NCBI GenBank assembly: GCA_018812355.1
Contig: JAHJDQ010000005.1
Location: 1-6,715, forward strand
Direction of reading: 5' to 3'
Origin: Nanobdellota archaeon
GTDB taxonomy: Archaea; Nanobdellota; Nanobdellia; Woesearchaeales; GW2011-AR9
DNA: 6,715 nt
Part shown: one piece after another, positions 1 to 4,454 of the stretch
Layout: each line of letters opens with the position of its first letter
Numbering within the stretch: the stretch's first letter is position 1
Notes under the pieces: model-generated
The model's input: only the letters and a program-made list of their open reading frames with translations
Database searches by the model: none
Told to the model about the DNA's origin: nothing
Translations under genes and position numbers: made by a program

Positions 1-1184
1 AATAATTTAATTAATAAAGGATAAAATAAGTTTAATAATAATACTAGTAAGAAAAAAAGACTAATCTTGCGATAACTACTTTCGCCTTTTTGTTCTCCTC
101 TTAATTTATGCAGAAATACTTGCATCATTCGGCCACCATCAACAATCGGAAGAGGTAGCAGATTAAATAAACCAATACCTAAACTAAGTAAGAAGAGCCA
201 TCTTAAAAAGCCAGTAACCCAATCTAAAGTGTAATAAACAATTTTCCAGACACCTTGTTGATATTTTTCTTTAATTTCAAATTCATTATGGATAGCACCG
301 ATGCCTAAAAGAGCTTTTCCAGGATTATCAGGATTCTCTCCCAAAGTTATAGTAAGATTGTTTTGAGGAGTATTAATTAATATTTCCTCTCCGGGATTTA
401 GACAGAGAAGTTCATCGTTAAAATCCTGAAATTTTGTGATTGGTTGGTTGTTCATTCCAGTGATTAAAGTTCCGGGAGCAATTCCTGATTCTAAGAAAGG
501 AGAGGGTTCACCAAAATAAGTATCAAAAGTAAATCCACTCGGCTCGATCATGGTTTGTTGTAAAGGTGATAAAGCAAAGTTAAGTAAAAGTAAAGCGACT
601 ATGGCAAGAATAATGTTGGAAAAGGAGCCAGCGGCTAAAACTGAATATTGTTTAATGTCTTGTTGTTTTCTTAGTTTATTTTCGTTCGGTTCAACAAACG
701 CACCGATAATCGGACCAAAAAAGACAATACCTGTATTTTTCACGGCAATATTATGGGCTCTGGCAACAATTCCATGTGAAAATTCGTGCACGACAGCAAT
801 GATGAAAATAGCGAGTAACCAGTACCAGAAAGGTAAAACACCTAAGCCGGGAACGTTTAAACCAGGAAGAACTAAAGATACTCCCGAGACGGCAGCAGGT
901 TGAGTAATTAAGTCGTAAAGATTCTTAATGAGGATGTAGGAAATGAAGATTAAACCAATGTAACCTGCGCCTACGCCAATATAACCACAAAGGATGATCA
1001 ATTCACGGAATTTATTAGAAAATTTGTCCATCCATTTCAAACCCCACTTCATCCGGTAAAGAATAATAACCTTGGCTTGATAGGCTAATTTTTTTCTTTT
1101 GATAATTAGAAGAATAATGATAATTAAATAGAATAGAATAATTACTTTAAACTTAAGAACAAAATTTAAGATAGCTTCAAACAT
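1..1184 (-). CDS. M50 (site-2 protease type) membrane zinc metalloprotease, 3' end beyond window
   Basis: Intramembrane zinc protease, expected to cut membrane-anchored substrates within the bilayer. The reading frame is open from the ATG at 1184 to the left edge (394 residues), so the C-terminus is missing. Visible order: TM helix about 7-28, a basic stretch, TM about 61-85, TM about 116-140 carrying HEFSH (H133, E134, H137, the HExxH zinc and catalytic motif), the archaeal M50-like FFGPIIGAFVEPNE segment at 155-168, TM about 184-204, a PDZ-like region about 212-300 with GIAPGTLITGMNNQPI, then NLLPLPIVDGGRM at 341-353, whose D349 fits the third zinc ligand. A final hydrophobic helix runs to the edge. 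The codon before the ATG is an in-frame TAG, so no longer start exists. No Shine-Dalgarno is visible, but a TATA-like box sits about 27 nt upstream. Family assignment is firm; substrate unknown. Confidence 0.93.
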   Translation of the reverse strand, partial: MFEAILNFVLKFKVIILFYLIIIILLIIKRKKLAYQAKVIILYRMKWGLKWMDKFSNKFRELIILCGYIGVGAGYIGLIFISYILIKNLYDLITQPAAVSGVSLVLPGLNVPGLGVLPFWYWLLAIFIIAVVHEFSHGIVARAHNIAVKNTGIVFFGPIIGAFVEPNENKLRKQQDIKQYSVLAAGSFSNIILAIVALLLLNFALSPLQQTMIEPSGFTFDTYFGEPSPFLESGIAPGTLITGMNNQPITKFQDFNDELLCLNPGEEILINTPQNNLTITLGENPDNPGKALLGIGAIHNEFEIKEKYQQGVWKIVYYTLDWVTGFLRWLFLLSLGIGLFNLLPLPIVDGGRMMQVFLHKLRGEQKGESSYRKISLFFLLVLLLNLFYPLLIKL

Positions 1185-1207
1185 CTAGGTTTAATCTTTT
1201 TTTCAAG

Positions 1208-1215
1208 CTTTTTAT
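1208..1215 (-). promoter_or_regulatory. Putative TATA box of the M50 protease gene
   Basis: On the minus strand this reads ATAAAAAG, preceded by a purine-rich stretch (AGAAAGAC) that could act as the TFB recognition element. Its centre is about 27-28 nt before the ATG at 1184. Archaeal TATA boxes usually lie about 26 nt before the transcription start, so the mRNA would begin at or next to the start codon. The surroundings are AT-rich, so a chance match is possible; the 62-nt gap after L40e gives independent reason to expect a promoter. Confidence 0.5.
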
Positions 1216-1246
1216 GTCTTTCTATTTGAGAGAATGAAATTAAAGT

Positions 1247-1408
1247 TTATTTCTTTCTTTTTGGTCGTAATTTTCGTGAAGAACAACTCCGACACTTGAT
1301 TTTACTTTGACTAACTTTCAAGCTGGAAGCTCTAATTTTAGATTTACAATTCTTACAGACAAAAATGTTCTTTTGCAATCGTTTTCCTGCTTCTTCAAAT
1401 TTTACCAT
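1247..1408 (-). CDS. rpl40e: Large-subunit ribosomal protein L40e (eL40)
   Basis: A 53-residue zinc-ribbon ribosomal protein of the 50S subunit. The translation opens MVKFEEAGKRLQKNIFVCKNC, has two CxxC knuckles (C18/C21 and C39/C42) that would bind one zinc, and ends RKLRPKRKK, matching the archaeal L40e pattern of an MxxFxEAxxR opening and a C-terminal LRPK. The length is usual for archaeal L40e. It is the last gene of the histone-aIF5A-L40e block, starting 12 nt after the aIF5A stop. The gap contains GAGTGAT (minus strand, 1413-1419), a partial Shine-Dalgarno match only 4 nt from the ATG. The many basic residues fit rRNA binding. Small size means an automatic caller could miss it, but the four cysteines and both termini make it convincing. 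Confidence 0.92.
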   Translation of the reverse strand: MVKFEEAGKRLQKNIFVCKNCKSKIRASSLKVSQSKIKCRSCSSRKLRPKRKK

Positions 1409-1420
1409 ATTAATCACTCA

Positions 1421-1813
1421 TTATTTTACTTGTTTGATTACCTTTGTGCCCATGATAACCCAATAAAGTACTTCTGAACCTTCATGGAGGTCTGCTTTTA
1501 ATTCGTCAGGAATTTCCATGTCGAACGTTTCATAAGTTTCCATATCCATGACATTAGCGTTTTTTCCGGAAACGGAAAGGATTTGGGCATTTTTTTTCTC
1601 AATAATTGGTGCTTCGACTTTATCGTGCCCAGGCATGACTAAATTTCTTTTTTTCCCATCTAACAAACCAACGGCCATCAAATTTACTTTGGCATGACCA
1701 TGTTTTCCTGGTCGGGAAGTTGCCATATCACTAATCTTACATGGTGAGCCGTCAATAATAATTGTATCGCCTTTTTTAAGGCTACCTACACTGACTAGTT
1801 TCTTTTCATACAT
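1421..1813 (-). CDS. eif5a: Translation factor aIF5A, hypusine-containing
   Basis: Archaeal homologue of eIF5A (bacterial EF-P), which binds near the ribosomal E site and helps peptide-bond formation at stalling sequences and termination. At 130 residues it is full length. The N-terminal SH3-like domain (about 1-70) contains the loop SRPGKHGHAK at 33-42; K37 is the lysine expected to become deoxyhypusine or hypusine. The C-terminal OB-fold domain covers about 72-130. The start is supported by GGGTGGT on the minus strand at 1822-1828, 8 nt before the ATG. The gene lies 22 nt after the histone stop and 12 nt before L40e, so the three are probably co-transcribed. The modification requires deoxyhypusine synthase, which is not encoded in this window. 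The modification loop appears intact. Confidence 0.97.
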   Translation of the reverse strand: MYEKKLVSVGSLKKGDTIIIDGSPCKISDMATSRPGKHGHAKVNLMAVGLLDGKKRNLVMPGHDKVEAPIIEKKNAQILSVSGKNANVMDMETYETFDMEIPDELKADLHEGSEVLYWVIMGTKVIKQVK

Positions 1814-1821
1814 ATTTTCAA

Positions 1822-1828
1822 ACCACCC
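1822..1828 (-). promoter_or_regulatory. Shine-Dalgarno-like site for aIF5A
   Basis: The minus strand reads GGGTGGT, containing GGTG, which can pair with the usual archaeal 16S 3' end. It sits 8 nt before the ATG at 1813 in the 22-nt gap after the histone gene. It is the clearest ribosome binding site among the internal genes here and contrasts with the operon's first gene, which has none. Confidence 0.55.
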
Positions 1829-1835
1829 AAGTTAA

Positions 1836-2045
1836 TTATTTGTTGGCAAGATGGATATCTTTCTCGGTAATTGTTTTCCGACCAGCATGCTCAGCATATT
1901 TTTTTGCTTCGGTGGAAATTTCAACCGCCTTTAATTCCAAAACTTCGGCCAAGGCCGCTTTGGCATCGTCAGATACTCGTATTGCTCCTGCTTCGCGCAT
2001 AATCTTATCCATGGCATTATGCGACAAATGTCTCTTTTTAACCAT
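1836..2045 (-). CDS. Archaeal histone (HMf family)
   Basis: A 69-residue single histone fold that dimerises and wraps DNA. By eye it aligns to HMfB of Methanothermus fervidus with no gaps from L7 onward: REAGAIRVSDDA at 17-28 matches KDAGAERVSDDA, and HAGRKTI at 53-59 is identical. Conserved positions include G20 (equivalent to HMfB G16, involved in stacking of histone superhelices), R23, R56-K57-T58 at the DNA-binding loop, and the dimer-interface pair H53 and D63. It starts four residues earlier than HMfB with a basic MVKKRH, lacks the proline-rich start, and ends about four residues sooner, without the basic RRFKK-like tail. It heads the histone-aIF5A-L40e block. No Shine-Dalgarno is seen, but a TATA-like element lies at the right distance for a leaderless mRNA. 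Confidence 0.96.
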   Translation of the reverse strand: MVKKRHLSHNAMDKIMREAGAIRVSDDAKAALAEVLELKAVEISTEAKKYAEHAGRKTITEKDIHLANK

Positions 2046-2067
2046 GATAAGCTAAAAATTGGCTTTG

Positions 2068-2075
2068 TTTTTAAA
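2068..2075 (-). promoter_or_regulatory. Putative TATA box of the histone-aIF5A-L40e block
   Basis: The minus strand reads TTTAAAAA, centred about 26-27 nt before the A of the histone ATG at 2045. This spacing places the predicted transcription start at the start codon. It falls inside the 50-nt gap between the SprT-like gene and the histone gene. No Shine-Dalgarno is present between it and the ATG, which agrees with leaderless initiation. Confidence 0.6.
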
Positions 2076-2095
2076 GTTATCGCTGATTCGAAGTA

Positions 2096-2767
2096 TTAAA
2101 AGAATCTCCAGCGGGATTTTTTTGGTGTTTTTTTCATTCTGATTATTTTAGAAATTTCTCTTTCCATCTCCTGATAATTTGGATAAAGTTTCTCGGTATC
2201 CTTAAACTCTTTGTTGTGATAGGAACTTCTTCCGTTTTTATGTTTAAATTTATGAAATTTGTGTAATAGTTCATGGTACATTAAGTAGTCAAGAATTTCA
2301 TCTCTTTGATCTTGGAAGATGGTTGAAACGGTAACAGTATCGTTATGATAATTATAAGAAGCAAGTTTACGGAAGGCTTGTTGGCCCCATTGCAAATTTG
2401 GTTGTTCCATGCGGTTATAAAAAAAAAGTTCATTTACACGCCAAAAAGAAAGTAAGAGTGTAGGGTCTGGTTTAGTTTTAGTTGCTAAAATATCAATATT
2501 TTTGACAAAATTGTTGTAGAGGTTAATGTTAGGGGTGGTCAGTTTCTTTTGCTTGAAGATTTTGAGGAGAAGATGTTGGATTAAACCAATCTTAATCTCA
2601 TCTTCGATATCTTTCCATTGTAGGTTAAGATTAATTTGGATATTATTTTGGTGTAGTCTGATGTTAGCATTAAAGTCAGCTAATCTGCGGTTATATTCTA
2701 ACTTGGTTTGATAGGAGAATTCTTTATCAGGAAATAAACGTTGGAATGATTCTTGGATGAGGTTCAT
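2096..2767 (-). CDS. SprT-like zinc metalloprotein (putative protease)
   Basis: A 223-residue protein with a zincin-type active site: YHELLHKFH at 164-172 gives HExxH (H165, E166, H169), and SYHNKEF at 182-188 supplies a likely third ligand, H184, in the H-x(2-3)-EF arrangement typical of SprT/Spartan and Wss1-like domains. The segment RDEILDYLMYHELLH resembles the SprT active-site helix. The first about 100 residues are predicted helical and match no domain I recognise. The classical C-terminal zinc ribbon of bacterial SprT is absent; the protein instead ends in a basic and aromatic tail (KKTPKKSRWRFF). Its ATG overlaps the aRF1 stop as ATGA, indicating co-transcription and probable translational coupling. 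SprT relatives cleave DNA-protein crosslinks, but that role is only a guess here. The fold call is fairly safe; the substrate is unknown. Confidence 0.8.
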   Translation of the reverse strand: MNLIQESFQRLFPDKEFSYQTKLEYNRRLADFNANIRLHQNNIQINLNLQWKDIEDEIKIGLIQHLLLKIFKQKKLTTPNINLYNNFVKNIDILATKTKPDPTLLLSFWRVNELFFYNRMEQPNLQWGQQAFRKLASYNYHNDTVTVSTIFQDQRDEILDYLMYHELLHKFHKFKHKNGRSSYHNKEFKDTEKLYPNYQEMEREISKIIRMKKTPKKSRWRFF

Positions 2768-3864
2768 TCTATTTCATATCTTAGAATAGCGGCAATGCCG
2801 CCCAAGTCTTTTAGTTGTACGCCTTCTCGGGTTTCTGTGGAAATCAATTTGACAGTGGCGCCGCCTAGTTCAGCTTTCTCTTCTAGTGCAAAGATTTTAT
2901 CTTCTTCAATCTCTTCCGAAATTAATAAGATGTCAACAGCATTCATTTCTAAAGCTTTAAGGGTGGCTTGTTCTCCGTAAGTAATCTTTTTAGGATAGTC
3001 ACGAAAAACAGTAAAAAAATTGAGCATGGTTTTTTTCTCATCTGCAATCTCTTCTTCAGCCAGTAAGTCTTGTGACTTATCTAACAATTCTTGCAAGCCA
3101 AAGTCGCCAGTATAAGACAAATCTTTCGTGCCAATAATTTTCTTTTTAATATCACCAGTAATATAATCCTTGTTCATGAAATCGTTAATAGTAACTCCAG
3201 GACCACCGATGATTATCCCTTTGAGATCTTTTCCCAAAGAAAGGAATTGTTCTTTCATATGTTCAGCAATTTTTTTAAAATGGTCTTTAGCAGCGCCTTC
3301 TCTAATCCGGGCGAAACGCTGAGCACTTTGACCACCAGCTTTTGTTTTTCCAGGAACTTCGGAATGGGTTTTTTTCAAAGGGACAATAGTTTTTCCTTTC
3401 AGTAAAGCGAGCATCGCATCTCTTCTATCTAAGACAACTAGTCCATAAACTTGATGTTCAACAAGCATCTCTTCTAAGAGGTCAGTCACAAAATTCTTAT
3501 CACAACGGTAGATTCTTGTGTTTAAAGGAACCGGCGGTTCAGTACTCCAGACGCGAATATCTTGTTTACCTTCTCCAGCGGCGACATTTCCGGAAAAAAT
3601 AGCTAATCCATTTTCAGGAGTTTTGCCAATTGTTCTTAAATGTTGGATCATCTTCTCTAAAGCGTTCTGGACATTTTTTCTAGTAGAAGCCGATTTGATG
3701 TTAGAAGCGGTTCCCTGCTCTTCAGCGAGATGTTGAATGATTTTAATCAAGTCATAGCCAGCAGGAACATAAACAGTAACAAATTCAGTATGGGGGGCTT
3801 TATGGCTATGTAAATCTTTAATCAGTTTTTTCAATTGTAGTTTTTGTTGTGCGCTTAAAGCCAT
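2764..3864 (-). CDS. prf1: Peptide chain release factor aRF1, lacking the minidomain
   Basis: Class-1 release factor that reads all three stop codons and triggers peptidyl-tRNA hydrolysis, working with aIF2/EF1-like GTPases and ABCE1. Domain 1 (about 1-130) carries GTASNIKS, with NIKS at 55-58, and YRCDKNF at 119-125 (YxCxxxF), both for stop recognition. Domain 2 has GKTKAGGQSAQRF with GGQ at 177-179, the catalytic loop. Domain 3 (about 265-366) ends in GGIAAILRYEIE, the usual family terminus. At 366 residues it is roughly 50 shorter than the 410-420 typical of archaeal aRF1. The missing part is the minidomain, normally between about residue 316 and the helix at 324, and no CxxC pair occurs anywhere. 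The reading frame is otherwise intact. It has its own TATA box and overlaps the SprT-like gene by 4 nt. Confidence 0.96.
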   Translation of the reverse strand: MALSAQQKLQLKKLIKDLHSHKAPHTEFVTVYVPAGYDLIKIIQHLAEEQGTASNIKSASTRKNVQNALEKMIQHLRTIGKTPENGLAIFSGNVAAGEGKQDIRVWSTEPPVPLNTRIYRCDKNFVTDLLEEMLVEHQVYGLVVLDRRDAMLALLKGKTIVPLKKTHSEVPGKTKAGGQSAQRFARIREGAAKDHFKKIAEHMKEQFLSLGKDLKGIIIGGPGVTINDFMNKDYITGDIKKKIIGTKDLSYTGDFGLQELLDKSQDLLAEEEIADEKKTMLNFFTVFRDYPKKITYGEQATLKALEMNAVDILLISEEIEEDKIFALEEKAELGGATVKLISTETREGVQLKDLGGIAAILRYEIE

Positions 3865-3885
3865 GGTTAGTTAGTTTAGAAGGAG

Positions 3886-3894
3886 ATTTATAAA
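3886..3894 (-). promoter_or_regulatory. Putative TATA box of the aRF1-SprT-like block
   Basis: The minus strand reads TTTATAAAT, a near-ideal archaeal TATA box, preceded by the A/G-rich GAAGATAAA that could serve as a TFB element. Its centre is 26 nt before the A of the aRF1 ATG at 3864, so transcription should begin at the start codon. The sequence between has no good Shine-Dalgarno. This is the strongest of the three promoters in the window. Confidence 0.7.
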
Positions 3895-3903
3895 TTTATC
3901 TTC

Positions 3904-3929
3904 GTAAATAAAGCTTATAATTTATTTAC
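3904..3929. repeat. Perfect 9-bp inverted repeat upstream of the aRF1 promoter
   Basis: GTAAATAAA at 3904-3912 and TTTATTTAC at 3921-3929 are exact reverse complements around an 8-nt spacer (GCTTATAA). The element begins about 10 bp upstream of the aRF1 TATA box and ends 25 nt after the AK6-like stop. It could be an operator for a dimeric regulator, or a stem-loop at the 3' end of the upstream transcript. No long U-run follows it on the minus strand, so a typical terminator is less likely. The arms are AT-rich but each includes a G or C at the outer end. Confidence 0.55.
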
Positions 3930-3953
3930 AGATGAAAATGAATTATTCTTTTT

Positions 3954-4454
3954 TTATTTTTTTAGCTTTGTTTTTATTCTCTTTAAAATTTCTCTTTTAC
4001 TAATTCTTTTTCCAAGATTAAAAACAATTATCTTATGTTTTCTTTCCTGCGCTTCGATTAAACATACCTGAAAGATTTCTGTGTCTAGATTTTCGCGAAC
4101 TTTCTTTTGACTGTATTTTCTTTTTTCTAATTGTTTTTTAAGTTTTTTCAAATTAGAATTGGTTAAGATTACACATAAATCAACCATTTTTTTAGGAAGT
4201 AAATGAGAAATATGGGAATCGACGATTAATCCAGCTGCTTTTTTCTTCTTGAGTTCTTTAATTTTTTCTTCGACTAACTTTTCAAATTTTTTGAGGTCAA
4301 CGTCATAGCATTTCTTCTTTTGATTATAGTTGTTAGAAATCTCTGAGTAATGGTGATGTAAGTCAAGGTGGATAAAGCTAAGTTTCTTTACTAAATATTT
4401 TGCTAACTTCTCTTTACCTATGCCAACACTACCAGAAATGACAATAACTTTCAC
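3954..4454 (-). CDS. AK6/Fap7-like adenylate kinase family protein with altered P-loop
   Basis: A 166-residue P-loop protein resembling human AK6 and yeast Fap7, NTPases that bind ribosomal protein uS11 and act in late small-subunit maturation. The match is clear in AGLIVDSHISHLLP at 74-87 (human VIVDYHGCDFFP, with D79 and H81 kept) and in RKYSQKKVRENLDTEIFQV at 112-130 (human [20 protein letters not shown]). The P-loop is GSVGIGKE at 8-15: K14 is present, but the next residue, normally Ser/Thr coordinating magnesium, is E15. The protein is very lysine-rich. It starts with GTG at 4454, overlapping the permease stop as GTGA; there is no room for a longer start and no Shine-Dalgarno, only an A/G-rich tract, so re-initiation after the permease is likely. 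Family call is good; retained kinase activity is uncertain. Confidence 0.85.
   Translation of the reverse strand: MKVIVISGSVGIGKEKLAKYLVKKLSFIHLDLHHHYSEISNNYNQKKKCYDVDLKKFEKLVEEKIKELKKKKAAGLIVDSHISHLLPKKMVDLCVILTNSNLKKLKKQLEKRKYSQKKVRENLDTEIFQVCLIEAQERKHKIIVFNLGKRISKREILKRIKTKLKK

Noticed and set aside
550..903. Plus-strand open frame of 117 codons
   Set aside because: It is antisense to the M50 protease, covering the exact region that encodes the HExxH helix, and its translation shows no domain. It is a shadow of the real gene.
1197..1213. T-runs before the M50 gene as a terminator
   Set aside because: The T-runs are on the plus strand; in the direction of transcription they are A-runs, so they cannot act as a U-rich terminator for the L40e transcript.
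2753..3736. Several plus-strand frames opposite aRF1
   Set aside because: All are antisense to a gene with clear NIKS and GGQ motifs and give low-complexity, Ser/Phe-rich translations typical of shadow frames.
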